From Gammaproteobacteria bacterium (lineage in GTDB: Bacteria > Pseudomonadota > Gammaproteobacteria > JAKBBU01): DNA of 35,519 nucleotides. The stretch is from contig JAJFKN010000001.1 of NCBI GenBank assembly GCA_021773195.1, forward strand, positions 1 to 35,519. Reading direction: 5' to 3'. Numbering within the stretch: the first letter of the stretch is position 1; every line of letters starts with the position of its first letter. The position numbers were made by a program, and so were the translations under genes. Positions 16,439-25,643 of this stretch are shown here, in pieces. The notes below the pieces were generated by a model. That model made no database searches, had not been told where the DNA came from, and saw nothing but the letters and a program-made list of their open reading frames with translations.

Positions 16439-19069
16439 ATGCCTTTTGCACAGAGAGATAAAATCTATAATTACCATCAGCGACGCTCGGCACAGCAGTC
16501 TGAAATCAATCGGGCTTTTATCGATTATTTGATTGAGGTCTTTCAGGGGAAGGATTCCCTTGAATCCTTAGAGTTAATTGATGTCCAGCATAAAGTTAAT
16601 TTCCTAGCGCTTGTAAAAAATGCATTGGCACAGGCGCAAGCTGCACACTCATCACGAATGACAGTAGCTGCAGGCGTATTATCTTATGGTTTTGCTGCGT
16701 TGACAGAAGAATCGCCAGAAGCTTTTATTGCCCAGTATGCTGGTGAACAGCCAGAAGGTTGGGCGATAATTTTTAAGAGTATGAGTTTTAATTCATTTAA
16801 TAAATATTTCCCCAACACAAAGTTAGGTAGCTTTTGGTATTATTTGGCTCTGCATTTTGACCTGTCCTATGGTTTTTTTCAGTGGGTGGCCATGGGCGGT
16901 GATCATGGCGCGCTGTCACCTTCTGCTCAGGATAAAGTGCGCCAGCTGAATCTTACAACCCATAACGAAAGGGATTATTTGGCAACGGCGTCTACTCACA
17001 ATAAAGTTGGTGCATTGATAGCCCAGCCACTCTCCCGCTATCGCGCTTATTTAACGGAGACGCCCCATGAAAATCCACCGGTACAACAGGTGGGCCTTTA
17101 CCCACGTAGTGACAAACATCCCGTAGCCAATAGTGGCACAAGAGTGACGCGGGACAGTTGTGAGAATTTAGCCAATGGCGACAAGGCTCACATGGGTGAT
17201 TATACCAACCCCATGCAGGCATTAGGTGATGAATGGGAAAATATAAATGATGACCCAGAGGCCGTGGATGGTAACGGTCAGTTATACAACGCTTGTTTGG
17301 CTTACAAAAGCCAAATCGCCAAAAGCATTGCGGACAAGGTGGGGGATCAAAGCCATATTAATGTGGGAGCTTACAATGATTATCCCTGTGTGATGGTTTT
17401 CATTAAGACCAATAACGTGTATTTACCACAAGGACGTAAGGTCTACTCCGATGCGGCATTGGAAGCTTGGGTGGATGTGCTACTGAGCTTATTTATTGGT
17501 TTGGTAAAGTATCGGGCGGGGGTGCTTATTGAGCTGGTGCGTCGCTCTAGCTTTAATTTTTGCGGGCCTTCAGGTGCTCCCACGGGGATGAGTATGCGCA
17601 TCAGTGTTGGCATTATTCCTCAGGCTTATGCTGATGTGTTAGCAAATGCGCTGTTAGAGTTAAATAATGCATTAGCTGAGCTGCAACAAAATCAAGCCAA
17701 CTATAAAAAGCCTCGAGGGATATTCTATGGTTCGAAAGATCATAAGGCCTATCTCAGTCAGCGGAAAAAGGATCCCCTGGAACTGGAAGCTTGCAGTAAC
17801 TTATTGCAAGTATTGTTTGCCAAAGCAGACACCATGAATAAATCCACGCTGCAGAATATGGTGCGCGCGGCTTTTTCTCTGGAAAGCTTGTCTTCACAGG
17901 TATTTAATTACCTAAGCACCCATGCCGGCGCAAGTGTCGTTGATGCCTTTGTTCATGCTATTGAATGGGCCGTGGGACGCTTCAAGTTAGAAAAGAAAAC
18001 CAAGACCACATTGAGGTTGACCTTTGATCAGGGGGATGGCGCCATTATCTATGATCAAGGGAATGCTTTGCCGGTGGTTTCTATGGCTTTAGAGGATGAA
18101 AGATTTTGGCGTTTGGTGGATGATATTATATCTAATGCGCGGACACTGAATTTTGTGGAACCTACTTTTCGAGTTGCGTTGAGTAAATTAACCATTGCTC
18201 GAGCCAGTCAGCGCTTGGAAGATTTCCATTATCAGCTGGAAGCGCTAAATATGGGTATATTCGTGCATGCTGTGAATGCTAGTCCCACAAAAGGGTTCCC
18301 TGATGCTTATGGTAGTGACTCAGAAGAAGAGGGCCTCATTGGTGATAGATTAGTGTCAGCGAAAAAGCTTATCGTACACAATGGCATGCGAGCCATCTTA
18401 GCCACACTTATGGGTATAAGAGAGCATTACTTAACGAAAGATCCCAGTTTCAACGCCCATGTTTACGTGGGCGCGGCCTATTATGAAGTGATGTCGGGGA
18501 TCAAGCTGTTATCTAAACATTATAAGAAGTCTGTCGGTGCTGTGGGCAGCGTATCAGTGGCCAAGCGTTTGGTCGACGCCAATGTGCTGATTATCGACCT
18601 CAATGCGTGCGTGATAGATGGTAAAGCGACGCAAGATGTCACAACGCTCATTGGAAAATCACGGGGAAAGATTCTTATTTTTGATATGACCAGCGCCACC
18701 ACGGAGCAATGTCAACGCTATCTTGGGTTGGCAGTTATGGCCTTCGAACGTTTTAACACCGCTATTTTTGTTTCCAGTGGTCTTAAAGCAGAGCAGCTAG
18801 GCGCTGACCGGAATCATTACGGCACGGTGCGAATTTTTTCTACGGATAAAACCGTGCGCGATTCTATTTATGCGGGCATCAAAGCCGCAGAGCCGCCCTT
18901 GGAATCTAAGATTTCTCATCATTATCGTCGCACCATGAAGCGTCTGAATGGCTCACCACGTAATTGCTTGCTCTTCCCTCCGGGGCTTGTGTCTGCCCCT
19001 AAAGCAGAACGTCCAGCTCCCTCCTCCATCACAGGGGCTCGGCGGCGCCTGGTCTTTAGCGCAGAATAA
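16439..19069 (+). CDS. Large orphan protein, 876 residues, unknown function
   Basis: I do not recognise this protein. It is soluble, without signal peptide or clear membrane segments, and starts with GAGG six bases before the ATG. Visible features: a Gln/Ala-rich helical N-terminal part, FNFCGPSGAPTGMSMRISVG in the middle, an acidic patch YGSDSEEEG near 622-630, and a C-terminal region with alternating beta/alpha character. There, VLIIDLNACVIDG and KILIFDMTSATTEQC (Asp749), then FVSSGLKAEQLGADRNHYGT (Lys783), faintly recall the Asp and Lys-Schiff-base blocks of fold-type I PLP enzymes. That is a guess. The tail (APKAERPAPSS, ARRRLVF) is basic and disordered. It sits where parB normally meets atpI. 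A translocated effector or an orphan enzyme is possible. Confidence 0.75.
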   Translation: MPFAQRDKIYNYHQRRSAQQSEINRAFIDYLIEVFQGKDSLESLELIDVQHKVNFLALVKNALAQAQAAHSSRMTVAAGVLSYGFAALTEESPEAFIAQYAGEQPEGWAIIFKSMSFNSFNKYFPNTKLGSFWYYLALHFDLSYGFFQWVAMGGDHGALSPSAQDKVRQLNLTTHNERDYLATASTHNKVGALIAQPLSRYRAYLTETPHENPPVQQVGLYPRSDKHPVANSGTRVTRDSCENLANGDKAHMGDYTNPMQALGDEWENINDDPEAVDGNGQLYNACLAYKSQIAKSIADKVGDQSHINVGAYNDYPCVMVFIKTNNVYLPQGRKVYSDAALEAWVDVLLSLFIGLVKYRAGVLIELVRRSSFNFCGPSGAPTGMSMRISVGIIPQAYADVLANALLELNNALAELQQNQANYKKPRGIFYGSKDHKAYLSQRKKDPLELEACSNLLQVLFAKADTMNKSTLQNMVRAAFSLESLSSQVFNYLSTHAGASVVDAFVHAIEWAVGRFKLEKKTKTTLRLTFDQGDGAIIYDQGNALPVVSMALEDERFWRLVDDIISNARTLNFVEPTFRVALSKLTIARASQRLEDFHYQLEALNMGIFVHAVNASPTKGFPDAYGSDSEEEGLIGDRLVSAKKLIVHNGMRAILATLMGIREHYLTKDPSFNAHVYVGAAYYEVMSGIKLLSKHYKKSVGAVGSVSVAKRLVDANVLIIDLNACVIDGKATQDVTTLIGKSRGKILIFDMTSATTEQCQRYLGLAVMAFERFNTAIFVSSGLKAEQLGADRNHYGTVRIFSTDKTVRDSIYAGIKAAEPPLESKISHHYRRTMKRLNGSPRNCLLFPPGLVSAPKAERPAPSSITGARRRLVFSAE

Positions 19070-19148
19070 TAGCCGAAAAGCCCATACCCAAGGGTTTAAA
19101 ATCGTGGCATGATAAGGTTTGCCAAACAATTTCAGGAGCTTTGGCCCT

Positions 19149-19781
19149 ATGTCATTACTTATCGGTATTTTGTCGGGATTCTTTTATTCATTTTTAGCCA
19201 TCGGCGCCATGGTGTTGGTAATGCGCTATGTGTTGATTGAAGATGTGGCCGCAGGCGTAGCTGCGGGTATTGGCGTGAGCCTAGCGCAAATGGTTTGGGC
19301 GGTGATTGCCTGCGCGGCGTTGAGTTTGTCGCATTTCCATTTATTAGTGGGCAAACAAGTGGATTCCGTGCAGGGTTACGATGCCTCATTTGCTATGTTA
19401 AGCGTCTTGATCCTAGGGTTTATGGCCTATCGTATTCTGCGTAACCCCGTTCCAACAGCAGAGCAATTGGGTGATTTAAAGCGCGGCCGCGCCTTTTTAG
19501 TTTTACTTTTAGTTTCCATCACGCGCCCTATTCGCATCTTAGGGTATGTGGCCTTATTCAGCTTGTTGGGCGCCCATCGCATCCGCGGTGATCTACTGGG
19601 CGGTGGCATGTTGGTTATCGGTGTGGGTTTGGGTAGCTTCATTTGGTGGTGGATTTACAGTGCCATGGTGGGGCAGCTGCGCCATAAAATGACCCACCAG
19701 CACATCAAACGGGTAAGCCAAGTGGGGGCCATCCTATTGATCTTGCTCGCCATCGTGTCCTTGGTGAGCCTATTCGCTTAA
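19149..19781 (+). CDS. LysE-family-like transporter
   Basis: A 210-residue inner-membrane protein with about six hydrophobic segments: LLIGILSGFFYSFLAIGAMVLVMRYVL, AAGVAAGIGVSLAQMVWAVIAC, ASFAMLSVLILGFMAYRIL, FLVLLLVSITRPIRILGYVALFSLLG, LLGGGMLVIGVGLGSFIWWW and VGAILLILLAIVSLVSLF. The N-terminal half, with a glycine-rich amphipathic A-G-x-G-x-x-x-A-Q block and a polar loop, fits the LysE/RhtB exporters, but the diagnostic SPGP is absent, so the assignment is at superfamily level. I start it at the ATG 19149 with AGGAG ten bases upstream; a TTG at 19119 is also open. It is 80 bases after the large orphan gene and may share its transcript. Confidence 0.7.
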   Translation: MSLLIGILSGFFYSFLAIGAMVLVMRYVLIEDVAAGVAAGIGVSLAQMVWAVIACAALSLSHFHLLVGKQVDSVQGYDASFAMLSVLILGFMAYRILRNPVPTAEQLGDLKRGRAFLVLLLVSITRPIRILGYVALFSLLGAHRIRGDLLGGGMLVIGVGLGSFIWWWIYSAMVGQLRHKMTHQHIKRVSQVGAILLILLAIVSLVSLFA

Positions 19782-19832
19782 AACCAACGAAATATCTCTG
19801 ATATATCAAATTGAAAAATAATGATATTTTAA

Positions 19833-19890
19833 AAGTTCATGTTGGCGATATGAACTTCGAAGGAAAAATTTGAATTGTCAATACGAACTT
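19833..19890. promoter_or_regulatory. Palindromes upstream of the broken ATPase gene
   Basis: AAGTTCAT (19833-19840) and ATGAACTT (19850-19857) form a perfect 8-bp inverted repeat with a 9-base loop. A decayed second copy follows: its right arm ACGAACTT (19883-19890) lies exactly 33 bases further on, with a poorly matching left arm near 19867. Both sit directly before the ATG at 19899, the position of an operator array or leader hairpins. The arrangement is like that before the intact ATPase gene at 33340, but the sequence differs. Confidence 0.6.
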
Positions 19891-19898
19891 TCTGTCTT

Positions 19899-20210
19899 AT
19901 GGATAAACAAACCCTTACCCGAGTCATTATGGAGCAGGCCCAAGAAGCCTTGCCTGTTCCCCTGGTGCCTCGCTCAAGCTACGCTGAATTGGACTCTTCG
20001 ATGGATAACAAACAAGTTATCATCATCAGCGGGATTCGTCGCTGTGGTAAATCCACTTTGATGCAATTCATGCGTCGTGAATCATAAGAGTCGCACTATT
20101 ACATTAATTTTGATGATGATCGCTTGGTGTCATTTAGTGTGGAAGACTTTCAATTATTGCAAGAAGTTTTTATTGAGCTATATGGCGTGGAACACATCTT
20201 CTATTTGTAG
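19899..20210 (+). pseudogene. Broken AAA ATPase gene (AAA_14/DUF4143 type), 5' part
   Basis: From the ATG at 19899 the frame reads MDKQTLTRVIMEQAQEALP, VPRSSYAELDSSMDNKQVI, then IIISGIRRCGKSTLMQFMRR, with Walker A GIRRCGKS. A TAA stop follows at about 20085. The same frame continues as ESHYYINFDDDRLVSF, SVEDFQLLQEVFIELYGVEH and IFYL, ending in a stop that lies inside the inverted repeat at 20206. This is the usual N-terminal sequence of AAA ATPases whose C-terminal domain is DUF4143, carrying one nonsense codon and cut before Walker B. About 104 codons remain of some 400. No function is expected unless the fragment is made. Confidence 0.8.
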
Positions 20211-20254
20211 TAGCCCTCCTTAAAAGTGGACCGCTTTTAAGGGGGGCTACTACA
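20206..20254. repeat. 21-bp inverted repeat with 7-base loop at the truncation point
   Basis: The left arm (20206-20226, starting TGTAGTAGCCC) and right arm (20234-20254, ending GGGCTACTACA) pair over 21 positions with one mismatch around the loop TGGACCG. The AAA ATPase fragment ends inside the left arm, so the repeat marks the break. It looks like two abutting insertion-sequence ends or a very short MITE. No transposase is present. Confidence 0.75.
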
Positions 20255-20354
20255 GTGCGGACAGCCGTAACTTGTTGATTTTTGCCGGTCTCTGCTTCAG
20301 CCAACATTGTTGGTCGGGTGTAACCATCTGTATTAAAAGAAAAATATCTTGATT

Positions 20355-20389
20355 CCGACTAATCTGGAATTGGATTCCGGATTAGTCGG
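20355..20389. repeat. 35-base near-perfect palindrome
   Basis: CCGACTAATC (20355-20364) pairs with GATTAGTCGG (20380-20389), and GGAAT pairs with ATTCC around a three-base loop, with a single T-G opposition between the two blocks. It lies 12 bases beyond the stop of the minus-strand yhhQ gene. It could end that transcript, but a T-rich run begins only about nine bases later, so the terminator role is uncertain. Confidence 0.7.
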
Positions 20390-20400
20390 GGTTTCTGACC

Positions 20401-21129
20401 CTAGGAGTCATATTGATTATCTGCAGGTTGGTAGTCTGCTTCCAGGCTCAATAGATTAAACTGCGTTTGGGTATCGAAGATATCTAATTTTTCTTTTGCT
20501 TTGAGTTTTTTTGCCAGGCGTACTGCCAGGGGTAAGCCCAGCAATTCGATGATGACTTTGATCAGCCACATGGTGAGGATCAATGCCAGCAAGTTGGCAT
20601 GACTCATGGTGGCGTAAAAAGCTAGAGCACCAAAAATAAAGCTGTCAGCACCGGCGGCAATCACCGTGGATAATAAAAAGCGTAGGCTCATATAACGCCC
20701 GGCGGTTTTAATTTTTAATTTCGCCATCAATAAGGCATTTAAAGGCTCAGAACAAAAATAACTAATGGTAGAGGCGATGATGATGCGTCCATCCATACCA
20801 AGCAAAGCATCAAAAGCTGCATTATGAGTGTGGTATTCAGGGCTGGGTAGATGAATAATTAACTGGCCGTAAGCCATGAATAAGGCATTAAATAAAAAAC
20901 CACACCAAATGGCGCGCCGTGCTTGGCGATAGCCATAAACTTCTGTAATGAGATCCGATAACAAAAAAGTTAAGGGAAAGATTAACGTGCCGGCATCGGT
21001 GGTCACATGAAAGATGCTGACCAAGCGAGGGTCGAACCAATTGGCCAAGAGAATCACCACCACATAACTGAGCATAAGAAACCACAGGTGTTTGGGTTGA
21101 TTGATGTTGCTGCTTATGGCGCTGGGCAT
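20401..21129 (-). CDS. yhhQ: Queuosine precursor transporter YhhQ (VUT family)
   Basis: Inner-membrane transporter importing 7-cyano- or 7-aminomethyl-7-deazaguanine for queuosine synthesis in tRNA. The protein has 242 residues and about six membrane helices. Family marks include LMLSYVVVILLANWFDPR, the core TDAGTLIFPLTFLLSDLITEVYGYRQARRAIWCGF, ASTISYFCSEPLNALLMAKLK, and RFLLSTVIAAGADSFIFGALAFY. The N-terminal tail is polar (MPSAISSNINQPKH). Queuosine-synthesis genes are not in the window. It is the neighbour of the SET-like gene on the same strand, 12 bases after that gene's stop, so the two may be one transcript. Confidence 0.92.
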   Translation of the reverse strand: MPSAISSNINQPKHLWFLMLSYVVVILLANWFDPRLVSIFHVTTDAGTLIFPLTFLLSDLITEVYGYRQARRAIWCGFLFNALFMAYGQLIIHLPSPEYHTHNAAFDALLGMDGRIIIASTISYFCSEPLNALLMAKLKIKTAGRYMSLRFLLSTVIAAGADSFIFGALAFYATMSHANLLALILTMWLIKVIIELLGLPLAVRLAKKLKAKEKLDIFDTQTQFNLLSLEADYQPADNQYDS

Positions 21130-21140
21130 GGGTGAAGCCT

Positions 21141-22868
21141 TTAACTGTTTTGGGATTGTCTCATGCTAAGCCCCGTCAATCCACAGTCTGCAATGATTTG
21201 CTGTTGTGTAGCCGGGTCATTGATATCGGCGACGATAACTTCGCCAGTTCTTGGATTTAAGCGTTTTTGACCGCTATAACTCGCAAAGAAGTCTGTTAAT
21301 TGCCTATATTCTCCCGCCGTGGATGCACTACAAGCAAGATCCATCGCCGGACAACCATTGGGCTTATGCTGGATAAGCCTTTTCGCTTTTTCACCCAGCA
21401 AGCTAGTAGCGAGTTGCACCTCAAGAGTTTGTAGACTAAGGAGGAATATGAATAGCACAGCGCGCTGTGTTGCAGCGTTGGGTATTTGTAAAAACAAAGA
21501 AAATGCGATGTTAGAATCAGTAAACTGCTTTCGGATCTCAGAGCCTAAATTATTCAGCGGATAGGCTTGGTAGCCTTCCCCTACTCGGTTATGCTTAACT
21601 AACATGCGTCGAATGTCATAGCTGGAGTAGCCTTGCAGAGTTCCTGTTACGTCTTTTACAACCATAGGCGCACCATCGAGAGGAATTTCTTTAATTCGTT
21701 CCATGGGAAAAAACCTCGTGGGCCCTTCAGACCAATGCCTGCGTAAATCTAGCGGGTTGGTCCTTTTGTAATGCCAATGGGGAATGACTTTGCCAATATT
21801 AGTGAATAATTCCGGTGTTTTACACAGGCGCTCCCAATAGACGCCATAAGAGTAGCCGATTATCTCGCCTTTTTTTATGGGGGCTCTGGTTATTGCGCCC
21901 TTAATATAAATAGTGGCGCCATCCAAAATATAAGGCATGGGTAGTATGGTCACATTGCTGGTAGCGATTGAGTTTTTTACTTCTGAGTTGACGCATTGAA
22001 TATTATCCAGTTCATTATCAACCGTACAGGAGTCAATACTTCTTAATATTTCTCGGAGCATTTGTTTGAGTAGGGCTATTGGGTTGCTGTTAGTTTCTGC
22101 ATGTATTCTGCGGAGATAGGTTGTTGTGAGTTCTTTATAAGGTTTTATATAACTCATTTGTGCCATGCCAACAAGCACGGCACCGGCTACGGTTCGATCA
22201 TCTGCATTTTTGTAACGGGGGTTTTTGCGAAAATTGGCTATATTGCTATCAATGTCTCTTGTACAGTCATGGGGTAAATGCTGCATAAAAGCTGCCATAC
22301 CTCGGCATTCCAACGCATCGACCCATAGGCCATCCTCGTATGAGGAGAGATGGCTTCTTTCTGCTGGTTGTCTATCAATTAACATGCCGGAGTAAATTCC
22401 CAGTACCGAATTAATGGGAAGGTCTATTTCGGCAAACATACCATAGCCTAACTCCTCTCCCATATAGGCTAAGCACAGGCCCGATACAGGTTGCTGTAAA
22501 GTACGTGTAAATACTGCAGGGGGTATGGAAGAGTCTACGGTAGCTGGCTCTGGTTTGTAGTTTTTTAGTTTACGAAGGAGAGAAGGGTTTTTGTAGTACA
22601 ACCCCTCGCAGAAAGTGATCCCAAGGCGTTCTTCCACTTGGGCAATGGCTAGCGTTTCTTTTTGCGCTCCGGGTAACGCTGGTGGTCTATCGTAGACATT
22701 AATAGTCTCTGGTAAGGGTTGCGATATGAGAGTTCGCACGGGGGCATCTTTACATTGCTCATCTTCAGGAGATAAACCCATAGGTACTGTAATGTTTTCT
22801 ATGAAATTTTGAGCGTCGCGAGGGTCTGCAAAATGTGAGAGCAATTTATCAAGTCCAGTCCTGTGCAT
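21141..22868 (-). CDS. SET-domain-like protein with two degenerate SET halves
   Basis: A 575-residue soluble protein. Residues 130-163 (LCLAYMGEELGYGMFAEIDL, PINSVLGIYSGML) match the opening of SET lysine methyltransferases, where a G-x-G-[VLM]-F-A stretch is followed by a G-x-x-[IL]-x-x-Y-x-G pattern. WVDALECRGMAAFMQHLPHDC (182-202) takes the place of the IDA...GN-ARF-NHSC block, and SYIKPYKELTTTY (239-251) that of I-x-x-GEEL-x-x-DY. A second, weaker copy seems to start at 316 (DGATIYIKGAITRAPIKKGE, IIGYSYG) and both halves share DSNIA (207-211 and 451-455). The asparagine of NHSC is replaced by Gln, so activity is uncertain. AAGG lies eight bases before the ATG. SET proteins in such bacteria are often host-targeted effectors. 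The assignment rests on motif reading only. Confidence 0.6.
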   Translation of the reverse strand: MHRTGLDKLLSHFADPRDAQNFIENITVPMGLSPEDEQCKDAPVRTLISQPLPETINVYDRPPALPGAQKETLAIAQVEERLGITFCEGLYYKNPSLLRKLKNYKPEPATVDSSIPPAVFTRTLQQPVSGLCLAYMGEELGYGMFAEIDLPINSVLGIYSGMLIDRQPAERSHLSSYEDGLWVDALECRGMAAFMQHLPHDCTRDIDSNIANFRKNPRYKNADDRTVAGAVLVGMAQMSYIKPYKELTTTYLRRIHAETNSNPIALLKQMLREILRSIDSCTVDNELDNIQCVNSEVKNSIATSNVTILPMPYILDGATIYIKGAITRAPIKKGEIIGYSYGVYWERLCKTPELFTNIGKVIPHWHYKRTNPLDLRRHWSEGPTRFFPMERIKEIPLDGAPMVVKDVTGTLQGYSSYDIRRMLVKHNRVGEGYQAYPLNNLGSEIRKQFTDSNIAFSLFLQIPNAATQRAVLFIFLLSLQTLEVQLATSLLGEKAKRLIQHKPNGCPAMDLACSASTAGEYRQLTDFFASYSGQKRLNPRTGEVIVADINDPATQQQIIADCGLTGLSMRQSQNS

Positions 22869-23041
22869 AATATTACCTTTTTGTTCTAAATAGTTGAAAT
22901 TTTTGGACTACCGTTTGTTTGGAGCAAGATTATACAGGTTCAAATACACCTTGGCAAAAAAATCTTCTGCTTAGAGTTCCAGGCCCTTGTCTGATTTTCC
23001 TCAAACAAAAGTTAGTTTTCCTCTATAAAAAGCGTATTTTG

Positions 23042-23050
23042 TGTTATATT
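23042..23050 (+). promoter_or_regulatory. Candidate extended -10 for the atp operon
   Basis: TGTTATATT, a TG-n-TATATT, lies about 55 bases upstream of atpI in the 232-base gap between the divergent SET-like gene and the ATP synthase operon. No convincing -35 was found. The rest of the gap shows no gene or hairpin. Confidence 0.35.
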
Positions 23051-23100
23051 TATTCGAACTGGACCTGGGGTTCAGGTTTTGTGCTGCCTAGAGGAATGAG

Positions 23101-24616
<1,516 letters not shown>

Positions 24617-24627
24617 AGAGGGTTGCC

Positions 24628-25098
24628 ATGAATCTGAATGCTACCCTGCTGGGGCAAATGATAACCTTTGCTCTGTTTGTTGGGTTTACCATGAAATTCG
24701 TCTGGCCGCACCTGATGAAGAACATGGAAAAACGCCGCAAAAAGATCGCTGATGGCTTAGCCGCAGCGGAGCAAGGTCACCGTGAGTTGGAAATGGCAAG
24801 GCGTAAAGCAACGGATATGTTGCGCGACGCTAAAGCTGATGCCGCGGATATTATGGATAAGGCCCATGCTCGAGGTAATGGTATCCTCGAAGATGCTAAA
24901 GATCATGCTCGTAGTGAAGGTGCTCGTATGATGGAATTAGCTAAGCAAGATATCGAGCGGGAAGGCAATAAGGCGAAAGCCCAATTGCGTAAAGATGTAG
25001 TGAAAGTCACTATGGCCAGTGCGGAAAAGATTCTTGAGCGCAGTATCGATGAAAGTGCTAACCAAGATATTTTAAATAAAGCTATATCAGAGATTTAA
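24628..25098 (+). CDS. atpF: ATP synthase F0 subunit b
   Basis: Peripheral stalk subunit with 156 residues, the same as E. coli. A single N-terminal membrane helix ([21 protein letters not shown]) is followed by the conserved [20 protein letters not shown], and then a long charged coiled coil rich in Ala, Glu, Lys and Arg up to the C-terminus, where it binds subunit delta. It ends directly at the start of atpH. It forms the homodimeric b2 stalk. Confidence 0.97.
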   Translation: MNLNATLLGQMITFALFVGFTMKFVWPHLMKNMEKRRKKIADGLAAAEQGHRELEMARRKATDMLRDAKADAADIMDKAHARGNGILEDAKDHARSEGARMMELAKQDIEREGNKAKAQLRKDVVKVTMASAEKILERSIDESANQDILNKAISEI

Positions 25099-25641
25099 AT
25101 GAGTAGTTCAGCTTACATTGCAAGACCCTATGCCAAGGCGGCCTTTCATAATGCGAGAGAGCATAATGATTTGGAGCGTTGGTCTCATGTCTTGAATTAT
25201 TTGGCGGCCGTTGTGCGTAACGACAAAGTGGCCGGTTGGATTACTGACCCCAGGGTGGAAGATAAGGCCTTACTTAATGCCTTAAATGATATCTGTGGGG
25301 ATTTACTAATAGAGCGTTATGAAAATTTTTTGAAATTATTGGTGAGCAAAAAGCGCGCACAATATTTGCCTGAGATCGCGCGTTTGTATGATCGATTGCG
25401 CTTGCGCTATGAAAGTACCCTAGATGCACACATAAAGTCTTTCTCACCTTTGAGTTTAGAGCAGCAGCGAGAGTTAAGTAGTGCCCTGGAAAAACGTTTC
25501 GGTAAAAAAGTGAATTGTTTCTTTGAAGAAGACAAAAGCATATTGGGCGGTTTTATTGTTTATGCCGGTGAAGATAACGTTATTGATGCCTCTGTAAAGG
25601 GCAAAATACGTCGTCTGGCCCAAGATTTAATACGGGAGTAA
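25099..25641 (+). CDS. atpH: ATP synthase F1 subunit delta
   Basis: Links the b stalk to the top of the alpha3beta3 head. The 180-residue protein begins with the family's [20 protein letters not shown]. It continues with [21 protein letters not shown] and [23 protein letters not shown]. The C-terminal domain holds the conserved [20 protein letters not shown] and [24 protein letters not shown]. The ATG begins immediately after the atpF stop with no gap, so coupling is expected. Two bases separate its stop from atpA. Confidence 0.97.
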   Translation: MSSSAYIARPYAKAAFHNAREHNDLERWSHVLNYLAAVVRNDKVAGWITDPRVEDKALLNALNDICGDLLIERYENFLKLLVSKKRAQYLPEIARLYDRLRLRYESTLDAHIKSFSPLSLEQQRELSSALEKRFGKKVNCFFEEDKSILGGFIVYAGEDNVIDASVKGKIRRLAQDLIRE

Positions 25642-25643
25642 CC

